Assembly: GCA_913048065.1 (NCBI GenBank)
Contig: CAJWVG010000011.1
Coordinates: 1-34,687 of the forward strand
DNA from: an uncultured Gammaproteobacteria bacterium
GTDB taxonomy: Bacteria > Pseudomonadota > Gammaproteobacteria > GCA-002705445 > GCA-002716945
Reading direction: 5' to 3'
DNA: 34,687 bases
Program-made: the position numbers and the translations under genes
Shown here: positions 17,171 to 25,789 of the stretch, piece by piece
How the letters are laid out: each line of letters starts with the position of its first letter
Position numbering within the stretch: the stretch's first letter is position 1
Notes under the pieces: model-generated
The model's input: the letters and a program-made list of their open reading frames with translations, nothing else
What the model was told of the DNA's origin: nothing
Database searches by the model: none

Positions 17171-18024
17171 TATGATGTAATCAAATCATATGCTAGCTGA
17201 TATTTACTGATTAGTACTCTCTTAATATCATCTGGTATATTGATTTGATTATTATCCCAATTATTATTTATTAAATAATTTCTAAAAAATTGTTTATCGA
17301 ATGATTCATACTTGATTTCTTGAGTTTTCTTGTCATACAACCAAAATCTCGAACAATCTGGTGTGAATATTTCATCTATTAAAACGAGATTATCATCTTT
17401 ATCAATACCAAATTCAAACTTTGTATCTGCAATTATAATACCTCTTTCTTTTGCATACTCATATGCAAATTTATAGAGAGAAAAACTTATATCAATAATT
17501 TTAGATGTTAAGTCATTTCCTACTAAATTTTTCATTTCTACCACACTAATATTCATATCTTTCTTACCAACTTCTGCTTTAGTTGACGGTGTGAATATCG
17601 GACTTTCCAACTTATCAAATTTTTGATATTGTCCACCAATCTCAAGACCGTTAACTTTTTTAGTTTTGTTATATGACTCCCATGCTGAGCCATCTAGATG
17701 TCCTCTTACGATAGCTTCTATAGGTAAAACTTTAGTTTTTTTTACCAACATACATCTGTCTGCAAAGGTAGTAGGTAATTTTTGATTATCAGTATTATCT
17801 ATATGATTAGCAATAATATGTTTTGTTTTAGTAAACCAAAATTTAGCCATTTTAGTTAACAAAATACCTTTATTATCTATTAAATCATTAAAAACAAAAT
17901 CAAAAGCTGAAATGCGATCTGTTGTTACAATTAGTAGTCTATCTGAATCAAAGTTATATACATTTCTAATTTTCCCTTTGAAAGCTAAATCATATTTTGC
18001 AAAGGATTCTTCTAGACTACTCAT
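17170..18024 (-). CDS. purC: SAICAR synthetase (phosphoribosylaminoimidazole-succinocarboxamide synthase)
   Basis: 284 residues of the longer bacterial/yeast-like form rather than the 237-residue E. coli form. Motifs: GKIRNVYNF (nucleotide loop), TTDRISAFDFVF, VRGHLDGSAWESY, and the metal/ATP region LIDEIFTPDCSRFW. It couples aspartate to CAIR with ATP in purine synthesis, in the cytoplasm. It starts 2 bp after the pseudoazurin stop and shares one base with bioD, so the three are almost certainly one message despite unrelated roles. Confidence 0.96.
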   Translation of the reverse strand: MSSLEESFAKYDLAFKGKIRNVYNFDSDRLLIVTTDRISAFDFVFNDLIDNKGILLTKMAKFWFTKTKHIIANHIDNTDNQKLPTTFADRCMLVKKTKVLPIEAIVRGHLDGSAWESYNKTKKVNGLEIGGQYQKFDKLESPIFTPSTKAEVGKKDMNISVVEMKNLVGNDLTSKIIDISFSLYKFAYEYAKERGIIIADTKFEFGIDKDDNLVLIDEIFTPDCSRFWLYDKKTQEIKYESFDKQFFRNYLINNNWDNNQINIPDDIKRVLISKYQLAYDLITS

Positions 18025-18026
18025 AG

Positions 18027-18476
18027 TTATTTAATCAGTGAAAAATAATCTGAAAATCTGCTTTTATTAGTAGCAAATTTAGATTCTTCACTTTCAGCAA
18101 ACTTCTTTGCTGAGGATAAATTATTGTTTGCATCTCCAACAACAATTAATCCAACCATACCTAAAATATAATGAGGTGTACACTTATATCCATATACGCC
18201 TTCTGTATCAAATTTGACAACAATTTCCTCATTCATTTTTCCATTCCATGTCGAACCACCGGCCGGTGTCATTTCATCAATTGATACGGAATTATGTCCT
18301 GGTTGAGCGTTTAACCATCTAACAGTATCCCCAGCTTTAATTTGTAGAACTGGTGGCTCAAAAACCATCATTTCGCCAGCATTTGAACTTAACATTTTTA
18401 CTTGATGTTCTGCAGCATATACATTACTTATAGTCAGAAAACATAAAAATAACCCTATAAATTTAATTTTTTTCAT
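18027..18476 (-). CDS. Pseudoazurin-like periplasmic blue copper protein
   Basis: 149 residues with a Sec signal peptide (about 1-21, ending VYA). The mature protein is a cupredoxin with the type 1 copper ligands visible: H61 in PGHNSVSI, and C99, H102 and M107 in CTPHYILGMVGLIVVG, the spacing typical of pseudoazurin. A charged helical tail follows. Pseudoazurins shuttle electrons in the periplasm to denitrification reductases or from other donors; no such reductase is in view. A GGAG site precedes the ATG. It heads the purC-bioD run, and the 102-bp spacer to rpe must carry divergent promoters. Confidence 0.92.
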   Translation of the reverse strand: MKKIKFIGLFLCFLTISNVYAAEHQVKMLSSNAGEMMVFEPPVLQIKAGDTVRWLNAQPGHNSVSIDEMTPAGGSTWNGKMNEEIVVKFDTEGVYGYKCTPHYILGMVGLIVVGDANNNLSSAKKFAESEESKFATNKSRFSDYFSLIK

Positions 18477-18578
18477 TATACTTACTCCATTAATAAAGCA
18501 TATAATATCATGAAAATTATAATATAATTAATAACTCTGTTAACATATGTACATCTAGTAAATATATTTATATTTAAT

Positions 18579-19250
18579 ATGAAAGATTATAAAATTGCCC
18601 CGTCTATACTATCTGCTGATTTCTCTAGATTAGGCGAAGATGTTGCTAATGTTATCGCCGCAGGCGCAGACATGGTGCATTTTGATGTGATGGATAATCA
18701 TTATGTCCCAAACTTGACCTTTGGGCCAATGATATGTTCAGCATTAAGGAATTATGGCATTACAAGCCCGATTGATGTTCATCTCATGATTAAACCGGTT
18801 GATAGAATAATTCCAGATTTTGCTAAAGCTGGGGCAAGTTATATAACATTTCACCCGGAAGCTTCTGATCATGTTGATAGGACAATTGACTTAATAAAGG
18901 AAAATGGGTGTAAAGCGGGAATCGTTCTTAATCCAGCTACATCTATTAATCATCTTGATCATTGTTTGGATAATTTAGATATGGTTTTGTTAATGTCTGT
19001 TAATCCGGGCTTTCCCGGCCAAAAATTTATTGAAGGCACCTTGGAAAAAATTACAAAGGTTAGAGATCTCATTGATAAAGAGGAAAAAGATATAAGACTA
19101 GAAGTTGATGGAGGTGTAAATCTACAAAACCTACAGAAGATTGCAAATGCTGGAGCTGATACATTTGTTGCAGGCTCGGCAATTTTCAAGTCAGAAAACT
19201 ACAAAAGCACCATTAATTCTATGAGAGATATACTTGCTAAAAATAAGTAG
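18579..19250 (+). CDS. rpe: Ribulose-phosphate 3-epimerase
   Basis: 223 residues, standard size. The TIM-barrel starts with [17 protein letters not shown], followed by metal ligands in [37 protein letters not shown], and the active EVDGGVN with GSAIF at the end. It interconverts ribulose and xylulose 5-phosphate. It leads the trp genes, with trpE 17 bp later. rpe ahead of trp genes is a known proteobacterial neighbourhood (often rpe-gph-trpE; gph is absent here). No clear ribosome site precedes the ATG. Confidence 0.97.
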   Translation: MKDYKIAPSILSADFSRLGEDVANVIAAGADMVHFDVMDNHYVPNLTFGPMICSALRNYGITSPIDVHLMIKPVDRIIPDFAKAGASYITFHPEASDHVDRTIDLIKENGCKAGIVLNPATSINHLDHCLDNLDMVLLMSVNPGFPGQKFIEGTLEKITKVRDLIDKEEKDIRLEVDGGVNLQNLQKIANAGADTFVAGSAIFKSENYKSTINSMRDILAKNK

Positions 19251-19267
19251 CAAAGATCTTTAATCAA

Positions 19268-20740
19268 ATGAAAGAAGAAGAGTTTATAAGACATATCGAA
19301 GAAGGATACCAGCTCATTCCTGTTTCAAAAGCTATTGATAACCTTAATCTGGATCCAATTGATGTTTATGAAAATCTAGCAGATAAGTCAAAGTCATATC
19401 TCTTTGAATCATTAGAAGGTCAGAAAGATTGGAGTAGATATACAATCATAGGACTACCATCAAATGATTATATTGAAGTATCTCAAAACCAAATTAGAAT
19501 TTATGAAAATAATCAATTGGTTAAAAAAGTAATGACAGAAAACCCTGTCAAATGGATTGAAAATTATCATAAGAGTTTCAGAGTATTCCAGGATTCTACT
19601 TTACCTCAGTTTCAAGGTGGCCTCGTAGGTTATTTCGGATTTGATACTATAAAATATTTTGAGCCTAACATAAAATATAAAACTCAAAAAGATACGATGG
19701 AAACTCCTGATATATGTTTGATTGTCTCAAAAAAATTATTAATTTTTGATAAGATTAAAAACGCCATTAATATTATTATCTATGCTGAAAATAATTTAGA
19801 TAGTTTTCTTCAGGCTGAAAAAGAAATATTAGATAAGATTGATTATTTAAATAAATTCTCAAAACCCCATAATTTTACTAATCAAAAAAAAATTAATGAA
19901 GATATCAAAATTAGTTATGATTTAGAAAAAAGCGACTTTATTTCATCTGTTAAAAAAATAAAGCAGTATATTATGAATGGTGATGCCATGCAGGTGGTGC
20001 TGTCTCAAAGAATGTCTATGCCTTTCTATAACAAACCTATTAGTTTTTACAGAGAACTTCGTAGTCTAAATCCATCGCCATATATGTACTATCTAAATAT
20101 GGGAGACCACCATATTGTTGGCTCTTCTCCTGAAATATTAGTCAGACTCGAAGATAACTTAATCACTGTGAGGCCAATCGCCGGTACAAGACCAAGAGGA
20201 AAAAATGCGGTCGAGGATGATTTATTAGCTATTGAGTTAAAAAATGATTCTAAAGAAATTGCCGAACACCTAATGCTCATAGACTTAGGAAGAAATGATG
20301 TAGGCAAGGTGTCTAAAATTGGTAGTATTAAGTTAACAGATAAAATGATAATAGAAAAATATTCTCATGTAATGCATATGGTTTCAAATGTAACAGGTGA
20401 TATATTAGATAATTTGGGAATGATGGATGTTTTAAAGTCTACTTTCCCTGCAGGGACTGTATCCGGTGCACCAAAATTTAGAGCTATTGAAATTATTTAT
20501 GAGTTAGAGTCTATTAAAAGAGGTATATATGCTGGTGCTATTGGATATCTGGGCTGGAATGGTAATATGGATACAGCAATAGCTATTAGAACATGTGTTA
20601 TAAAGGATGGTATATTACATATCCAATGCGGAGCTGGTATTGTAAACGATTCCGTACCAGAACTAGAGTGGGATGAAACAATAAATAAAGGCAAAGCCAT
20701 AGTTCAGGCTTATAAGAATCTAAGGATAAAGAAAATATGA
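19268..20740 (+). CDS. trpE: Anthranilate synthase component I
   Basis: 490 residues. The N-terminal domain keeps a version of the tryptophan-feedback motif (YLFESLEG). The chorismate-binding domain has MNGDAMQVVLSQRM, LNPSPYMYYLNMG, VGSSPEILVRLE, TVRPIAGTRPRG, FPAGTVSGAPKFRA and CGAGIVNDSVPE. It converts chorismate and ammonia (from TrpG) to anthranilate. The related PabB is less likely because trpG, trpD and trpC follow directly. Only 17 bp separate it from rpe and no leader peptide or attenuator fits there, so control is probably by feedback or the operon promoter. Confidence 0.96.
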   Translation: MKEEEFIRHIEEGYQLIPVSKAIDNLNLDPIDVYENLADKSKSYLFESLEGQKDWSRYTIIGLPSNDYIEVSQNQIRIYENNQLVKKVMTENPVKWIENYHKSFRVFQDSTLPQFQGGLVGYFGFDTIKYFEPNIKYKTQKDTMETPDICLIVSKKLLIFDKIKNAINIIIYAENNLDSFLQAEKEILDKIDYLNKFSKPHNFTNQKKINEDIKISYDLEKSDFISSVKKIKQYIMNGDAMQVVLSQRMSMPFYNKPISFYRELRSLNPSPYMYYLNMGDHHIVGSSPEILVRLEDNLITVRPIAGTRPRGKNAVEDDLLAIELKNDSKEIAEHLMLIDLGRNDVGKVSKIGSIKLTDKMIIEKYSHVMHMVSNVTGDILDNLGMMDVLKSTFPAGTVSGAPKFRAIEIIYELESIKRGIYAGAIGYLGWNGNMDTAIAIRTCVIKDGILHIQCGAGIVNDSVPELEWDETINKGKAIVQAYKNLRIKKI

Positions 20741-21309
20741 TTTTGATAATAGATAACTATGATTCATTTACATATAATATTGTTCAATATTTGGGTGAGC
20801 TTGGTGCTGAACTTTTAGTTCATAGAAATGATGAATTAAGCATCAAAGATATCAAAAAAATAGAACCTAAAAAAATAATAATTTCTCCAGGACCATGTAC
20901 ACCTAATGAGGCAGGGATATCTATAGATGTTATTCAAGAGTTTCATAAATCTTTGCCTATTTTAGGAATATGTCTCGGTCATCAGAGTATCGGACAAGCA
21001 TTTGGTGGTCGAATTATTTCTGCTAAAAAAATAATGCATGGAAAAACTTCCTCAATCATTCATGATGGGAGCGAGATCTTCAAAGAGGTATCCGACCCAT
21101 TTGTCGCTACTAGATATCATTCATTGGTAGTAGAAAAATCATCTCTTCCTGATTGTTTAAGGATATCAGCTTGGACAAATAATAAAGAAGATGATGAAAT
21201 AATGGCGATTAGACATATAGACTATCCAGTTTTTGGATTGCAATTTCACCCTGAATCTATACTAACGACATCGGGGCACCAGCTTTTAAAGAACTTTTTG
21301 GAAATTTAA
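20737..21309 (+). CDS. trpG: Anthranilate synthase component II (glutamine amidotransferase)
   Basis: 190 residues, a single class I amidotransferase domain. IDNYDSFTYN opens the protein, the nucleophile is in ILGICLGHQSIGQ, and the His/Glu of the triad are in LQFHPES near the C terminus. It releases ammonia from glutamine for TrpE and often also serves PabB. The ATG overlaps the end of trpE by 4 nt, assuring balanced subunits. It ends 1 bp before the TTG start of trpD. Confidence 0.96.
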   Translation: MILIIDNYDSFTYNIVQYLGELGAELLVHRNDELSIKDIKKIEPKKIIISPGPCTPNEAGISIDVIQEFHKSLPILGICLGHQSIGQAFGGRIISAKKIMHGKTSSIIHDGSEIFKEVSDPFVATRYHSLVVEKSSLPDCLRISAWTNNKEDDEIMAIRHIDYPVFGLQFHPESILTTSGHQLLKNFLEI

Positions 21310-21310
21310 A

Positions 21311-22333
21311 TTGTATAAGAATTTACTTACAAAACTAAACAATGGAGAAAATTTAAGTCAAGATGAATCTAAAGCTTTCATAGATTTAGTGTTTGAAGGT
21401 GTAATCCCTACGGAAATTTTGACTGAGTCATTAATATTATTAAATAAGAATGGATTTGGATCTGAAGAATTAACAGGTTTTGCTAGATCTATGCGAAATG
21501 CATCTCAAAAAGTTATCTGTAATAAAGATATTGTTGATAATTGTGGAACTGGTGGCGATGGGCTCGGCACATTCAATATATCAACAACTGCGTCATTAAT
21601 AGCTGCTTGTACAGGTGTAAATGTGGCTAAACATGGGAATAAAGCAATAACGAGTAACTCTGGAAGTGCTGATTTACTAGAGTCAGCAGGAGTAAATATT
21701 AAACTGACACCGGAACAAGTGGGTCAATGCATTGATGAACTTAATTTTGGTTTTATGTTTGCCCCTTTACATCATCAATCAATGAAACATGTTGCAGAGT
21801 CAAGAAAAGCTATAGCCCCAAATAAAACAATATTTAATTTACTTGGCCCATTAACAAATCCCGCTGGTGCTAAAAAACAACTCATTGGCGTATACTCAAA
21901 AGATATGATGATGCCTATCGCTGAGACATTAGTTAATTTAGGTACTGAAAGGGCCATGATAGTTAACTCTGTTGACGGTCTAGATGAAATAAGTATTTTT
22001 GAAAAAACTAATATCATCGAAATAGATAGTTCCAAAGTAACTTCCTATATTTTCGATCCATCAAAGTATATAAATTGTAATGGATCATTGAGTGATATTT
22101 TAGTCAGTAGTCCCTCGGAAAGTTTACAAATGATGCAAAATGTTCTAAATAATACTAATCATAATTCTAGGGAGATATCAGTTATTAATGCAGGAGCTCT
22201 TGTATATATTTCAGGCATAACTGATAGTTTAAATGAGGCTATCACTTTATGTGAAGATGTTCTAGAATCTAAAAAAGTCAACCATAAACTAAAAGAATTA
22301 ATAAGCTTAACAAATAGTTTTCAAAATGCTTGA
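21311..22333 (+). CDS. trpD: Anthranilate phosphoribosyltransferase
   Basis: 340 residues starting at TTG 21311; the sequence from there (MYKNLLTKLNNGENLS) aligns with the usual family N terminus, so the rare start is credible. Motifs: the PRPP loop GTGGDGLGTFNIST, KHGNKAITSNSGSADLLE, and NLLGPLTNPAGAKKQLIGVYS. It joins anthranilate to PRPP. It is a stand-alone enzyme, not fused to trpG as in enterics. The end overlaps trpC by 8 nt. Confidence 0.96.
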   Translation: MYKNLLTKLNNGENLSQDESKAFIDLVFEGVIPTEILTESLILLNKNGFGSEELTGFARSMRNASQKVICNKDIVDNCGTGGDGLGTFNISTTASLIAACTGVNVAKHGNKAITSNSGSADLLESAGVNIKLTPEQVGQCIDELNFGFMFAPLHHQSMKHVAESRKAIAPNKTIFNLLGPLTNPAGAKKQLIGVYSKDMMMPIAETLVNLGTERAMIVNSVDGLDEISIFEKTNIIEIDSSKVTSYIFDPSKYINCNGSLSDILVSSPSESLQMMQNVLNNTNHNSREISVINAGALVYISGITDSLNEAITLCEDVLESKKVNHKLKELISLTNSFQNA

Positions 22334-23105
22334 AGAAATAATTAAAAATAAAATTATAGAGGTTGAAACTCTTAAAAAAACTCAAAATAATTCATTAGAT
22401 GACATTTTGTCTATGAATATACCTAGAAAAAGTTTTACTAAGTCTTTAACAGAAAAAATTAATTCTGGTAAAAATGCCATAATTGCAGAGTTAAAAAGAT
22501 GTTCACCTAGTAAAGGCTATTTAGATAAAAATCTTAATATGAAAGAAATGGCTCAAACCTATCAAGATTCAGGAGCTGCTTGCATTTCAGTCTTAACAGA
22601 TTCAAAATATTTTAAAGGTTCTAATGAAGATTTAAAACTTGTAAAAAAAAGTATAAATCTTCCTATATTAAGAAAAGATTTTATTATTGATGAAACACAG
22701 ATTATTGAATCAAAGTTAATTGGAGCTGATTGCATCTTACTAATTGTGGCATGTTTGAGCTCTCAAAGACTCAAGGAACTTCTAGATTTCAGTGACAAAA
22801 TAGGAATAGATGTTTTAGTGGAAGTTCATAATGAACAGGAATTATATACCGCGCTAAAGAATAACTGTAAAATCCTAGGAATAAATAATAGAGATTTAAA
22901 GACGTTTAATGTAGATATAGAAACAACTATTAGGTTACAAAATAAAATAGAGAATGATGACATAATTGTTATAAGTGAAAGCGGGATTAAAGACATCAGT
23001 ACAATCAAGACTTTGAATGAGAACAACATACATGCTTTCCTAGTAGGAGAAAGTCTTATTACAGATAATACACCTGCGATTACTTTAAAGAATATGGTTG
23101 GTTAA
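22326..23105 (+). CDS. trpC: Indole-3-glycerol phosphate synthase
   Basis: 259 residues, a single TIM-barrel without the TrpF domain fused in E. coli. Motifs: IAELKRCSPSKGYL with the catalytic Lys, LRKDFIID, the LGINNRDLKTFNVD segment and VISESGI. It closes the indole ring from CdRP with loss of CO2. trpF, trpA and trpB are not in this window, so the pathway is split between loci. The start overlaps trpD by 8 nt; the VOC gene starts one base after its stop. Confidence 0.96.
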   Translation: MLEEIIKNKIIEVETLKKTQNNSLDDILSMNIPRKSFTKSLTEKINSGKNAIIAELKRCSPSKGYLDKNLNMKEMAQTYQDSGAACISVLTDSKYFKGSNEDLKLVKKSINLPILRKDFIIDETQIIESKLIGADCILLIVACLSSQRLKELLDFSDKIGIDVLVEVHNEQELYTALKNNCKILGINNRDLKTFNVDIETTIRLQNKIENDDIIVISESGIKDISTIKTLNENNIHAFLVGESLITDNTPAITLKNMVG

Positions 23106-23106
23106 T

Positions 23107-23493
23107 ATGAGAGAAACATTAGGAATAAAGCACGTTGCATTGAAGGTTAGAAATTTTAATGAGTGTCTTGATTTTTATACTAATATTGTCGGCATGTCTA
23201 TAGATTGGAAGCCTGATGAAGAAAATGCTTATTTATCAAATGGAAAAGATAATCTAGCATTACATTTAGATAATAAACTTGATTTGAAAAGTAAGAATAA
23301 TCGTTTAGACCATTTTGGTATAATGTTAGCTGAGAAAAAAAATGTTGATGAATGGTATGAATTCATGTTGTCGAATAAGGTTGCTATATTCAAAGATATC
23401 CAAAACCATCGGGACGGTTCTAGGAGTTTCTATTGCTATGACCCTGATCATAATGTGCTACAGTTCCTATGGCACCCTATATTAAATAAATAA
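23107..23493 (+). CDS. VOC-family (glyoxalase/dioxygenase fold) protein
   Basis: 128 residues from ATG 23107; an in-frame TTG three codons earlier lies inside trpC and is less likely. Typical vicinal-oxygen-chelate phrases are GIKHVALKVRNFNECLDFY at the start, RLDHFGIML in the middle and YCYDPDHNVLQFLWHP at the end. Two metal-ligand histidines (IKHV and LDHF) are present, but the last ligand, usually Glu, is Gln in LQFLW. That leaves metal binding and activity open. The substrate is unknown. It sits between trpC and speD, and its stop overlaps the speD ATG (TAATG). Confidence 0.85.
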   Translation: MRETLGIKHVALKVRNFNECLDFYTNIVGMSIDWKPDEENAYLSNGKDNLALHLDNKLDLKSKNNRLDHFGIMLAEKKNVDEWYEFMLSNKVAIFKDIQNHRDGSRSFYCYDPDHNVLQFLWHPILNK

Positions 23494-24251
23494 TGTTAAA
23501 AAAAATAAGCAATACCAGCTCAACTTTAATCATAAATTCATATGAAGGTTTTTACTTAAATAATCCTAAAGATACTCTAGCCATTCAAGAAAAAATATCA
23601 AAAACCTATAATAGTAAGAACTTAATCAATATTGCCAGAAAGATTTCACAAACGATTGAAACAGAAATTTTACATGAGTCTTCTCATAATTTTAAGCCCT
23701 TTGGTGATAGTGGGTCTATGTTAATACAAGCAGACTTATCTCTATACAATTCAGCAACTCTGCATTTGGAGGAAAGTCATATTACATTTCATACTTACAT
23801 AGAAGATATATTAAAAAATTATTTGATAGTTAGGTTAGAATTTCATATTTCTTCATGTTCCGAAGCCAATGTTTTTCATTCTATCCATGATATATTCCAT
23901 AATAGTGCTTATTATAATTCTTTGTTTCCGGATTTAGTCACTATTGATTATTTACGAAGAGGTGCTAAATTTGGCAACCATAGCGGTGATATAATAAATG
24001 ACGACTTTGATATATCCGATATTAAATTCAAGAATCTTTATCACATCCTATCCAATAATAAATTTGTAAATAGTCCTAATACAAAAAATTATGTTCTATT
24101 ACTTAATATGAAGGATATGGTAGAAAAGTTGCAAGCTGAAAACTCTTTTTTATCAATACGATTAATCCATCAGCTTAGAAATTTTTTGTTACAAAGCTAT
24201 GCAAATGACTATGATAAAAGGGATTTACCTGATTTAGAGTATATTCAATAA
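23493..24251 (+). CDS. speD: S-adenosylmethionine decarboxylase, E. coli SpeD-like
   Basis: 252 residues, near the 264 of E. coli SpeD. The self-cleavage region is HLEESHITFHTY, with S95 as the serine that would become the pyruvoyl group. C122 in HISSCSE corresponds to the catalytic cysteine of the family's STCG, and FPDLVTIDYLRRG matches the E. coli DIVTIDYRVRG segment. The rest is strongly diverged. It makes decarboxylated AdoMet for spermidine synthesis. No spermidine synthase is adjacent. It is the last gene of the rpe-trp run, and its stop abuts the stop of the convergent coq7 gene with no base between. Confidence 0.82.
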   Translation: MLKKISNTSSTLIINSYEGFYLNNPKDTLAIQEKISKTYNSKNLINIARKISQTIETEILHESSHNFKPFGDSGSMLIQADLSLYNSATLHLEESHITFHTYIEDILKNYLIVRLEFHISSCSEANVFHSIHDIFHNSAYYNSLFPDLVTIDYLRRGAKFGNHSGDIINDDFDISDIKFKNLYHILSNNKFVNSPNTKNYVLLLNMKDMVEKLQAENSFLSIRLIHQLRNFLLQSYANDYDKRDLPDLEYIQ

Positions 24252-24884
24252 TCATATTCGACCTGTTATCTCTTTCATTATAGTAGACAAAATCGACATG
24301 GTTTTTTTTAGAAACTCAGGTATTTCATTGACTCCAATTTGTTGTGCTGTATTTCTATGTTTTTCTTCGTCTTTGGCTATCGTGTTCAAAAACTCTTTGC
24401 TCCTCTTATCTTGTTTTGGCAAAGACGAGATTGACCCTTCTAAATGAGCTTTTACTTGTTTTTCTGTTTCTTCTATAAAACCAAGCTTCCAATCTTTTTC
24501 TTTCAAACCTGCTATTGAACCAAGCGTAAAAGAAGCAAGATACCATAGTGGGTTCAACATACTTTTCTTGCCATCTAATTCTTTCAACCTCTGATTGCAT
24601 AGTTTAAGATGATAATTTTCCTCTTCGCACATCTGATATAACTGCTGCTTAACTTTCTTATCTTTAGTGAATGCAGCCTGCCCTCTGTATAAAGCTTGAG
24701 CACATACTTCACCCATATGATTGATTCGCATTATTTTTTCTGATTGACTAGATTGAGTTTTATTTAATTTAGCTTCCGTATCATTCGAGGACCATGCATC
24801 TGATTTATTATCATAAATAGTCCCTAAAGCATACTCAACCTCTATGATTAGTTGATCAACGAGTGAATTATTTTTATTTTGCAT
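24252..24884 (-). CDS. coq7: Demethoxyubiquinone hydroxylase Coq7
   Basis: 210 residues, normal for bacterial Coq7. The carboxylate-bridged di-iron ligands are visible: E59 in NHMGEVCAQALYRGQA, E89-x2-H92 in EEENYH, E141 in EETEKQV, and E173/E174-H176/H177 in KDEEKHRNTA. It hydroxylates ring carbon 6 of demethoxyubiquinone using O2, the late step also done by UbiF in E. coli. Its presence indicates aerobic ubiquinone synthesis and complements the two UbiH-family genes at 31430-33825. It is monocistronic and diverges from rplM. Confidence 0.96.
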   Translation of the reverse strand: MQNKNNSLVDQLIIEVEYALGTIYDNKSDAWSSNDTEAKLNKTQSSQSEKIMRINHMGEVCAQALYRGQAAFTKDKKVKQQLYQMCEEENYHLKLCNQRLKELDGKKSMLNPLWYLASFTLGSIAGLKEKDWKLGFIEETEKQVKAHLEGSISSLPKQDKRSKEFLNTIAKDEEKHRNTAQQIGVNEIPEFLKKTMSILSTIMKEITGRI

Positions 24885-24997
24885 AAAACATATTAAAACA
24901 CCTAATGACTGGCCTATAAATAACTTTTTTTATAAATTTCTTGTATAGATCCTATGATATGCGTAAAATCATGAATACTGTGTATTTAGGCATAATT

Positions 24998-25399
24998 ATG
25001 AACAACAAAGAATGGTATATAATAGACGCAAAACAGGCTGTTTTAGGAAGATTGGCTTCCAAGATTGCTACTCTGTTAAAAGGTAAGCATAAGCCTACTT
25101 ATTTGCCTCATGAGGATAATGGGGATTATGTAGTGGTTGTTAATGCAAAAAACTTAAATGTGACTGGCAATAAGCTTGAAGATAAAGTTTACTATAAACA
25201 TACTGGTTATGTCGGAAATATGAAGAAACCAAATTTAGCTAGTGTTATGAAAAAAGACCCATCTTTTGTAATTATGAATGCTGTCAGAGGTATGTTGCCA
25301 AAAAATCCACTGGGCAGGAGTATGCTTAAGAAATTAAAAGTATATAACACAAGTGCACACCAACATCATGCTCAAAAACCAAAGAAACTAGAGATTTAA
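24998..25399 (+). CDS. rplM: 50S ribosomal protein L13
   Basis: 133 residues from ATG 24998, which has AGG 7 nt upstream and starts MNNKEWYIIDA. In-frame ATGs at 24959, 24971 and earlier would add residues; the one at 24971 would match E. coli L13 in length before the conserved Trp, but its extension is not L13-like. Core motifs: LGRLASKIATLLKGKHKPTY, GDYVVVVNA, KVYYKHTGYVGN and GMLPKNPLGR. It binds 23S rRNA early in assembly. rpsI follows after 1 bp, the universal rplM-rpsI pair. A TATGAT at 24953-24958 is a plausible -10. Confidence 0.96.
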   Translation: MNNKEWYIIDAKQAVLGRLASKIATLLKGKHKPTYLPHEDNGDYVVVVNAKNLNVTGNKLEDKVYYKHTGYVGNMKKPNLASVMKKDPSFVIMNAVRGMLPKNPLGRSMLKKLKVYNTSAHQHHAQKPKKLEI

Positions 25400-25400
25400 T

Positions 25401-25787
25401 ATGCATAAAGCTTATGGTACTGGAAGAAGAAAGACGTCAAGTGCACGAGTGTATCTAAATGAGGGCACGGGCCAGATTACTATTAATTCTCGTGATATTG
25501 ATAATTTTATCCAGTCAAAATCATTGAAGTCATATTTGATGGCTCCACTAGAAAAATCACAACTAGAGAATAAAGTAGACTTAAAAATTAATGTAGCTGG
25601 AGGAGGACCAAGTGGCCAAGTTGGAGCTATCGTTCATGGTGTCACAAGAGCTCTTATAAAATATCAAAGCGATTTACTTCCCATATTAAGAAGAGAAGGG
25701 TTTGTTACGAGAGATGCTAGGAAAGTTGAAAGAAAAAAAGTTGGATTACGAAAAGCAAGAAAAGCTACACAATTTTCTAAAAGATAA
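25401..25787 (+). CDS. rpsI: 30S ribosomal protein S9
   Basis: 128 residues, complete. GTGRRKTSSARVYL opens the protein, VAGGGPSGQVGAIVHGVTRAL is the conserved core, and the C-terminal tail RKARKATQFSKR reaches the P-site tRNA in the ribosome. It lies 1 bp after rplM in one transcript. Its stop is 2 bp from the converging rpiA stop, with no terminator hairpin between. Confidence 0.98.
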   Translation: MHKAYGTGRRKTSSARVYLNEGTGQITINSRDIDNFIQSKSLKSYLMAPLEKSQLENKVDLKINVAGGGPSGQVGAIVHGVTRALIKYQSDLLPILRREGFVTRDARKVERKKVGLRKARKATQFSKR

Positions 25788-25789
25788 TT

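Noticed and set aside
19251-19267. trp leader/attenuator before trpE
   Set aside because: Only 17 bp separate rpe and trpE, with no room for a leader peptide or alternative hairpins.
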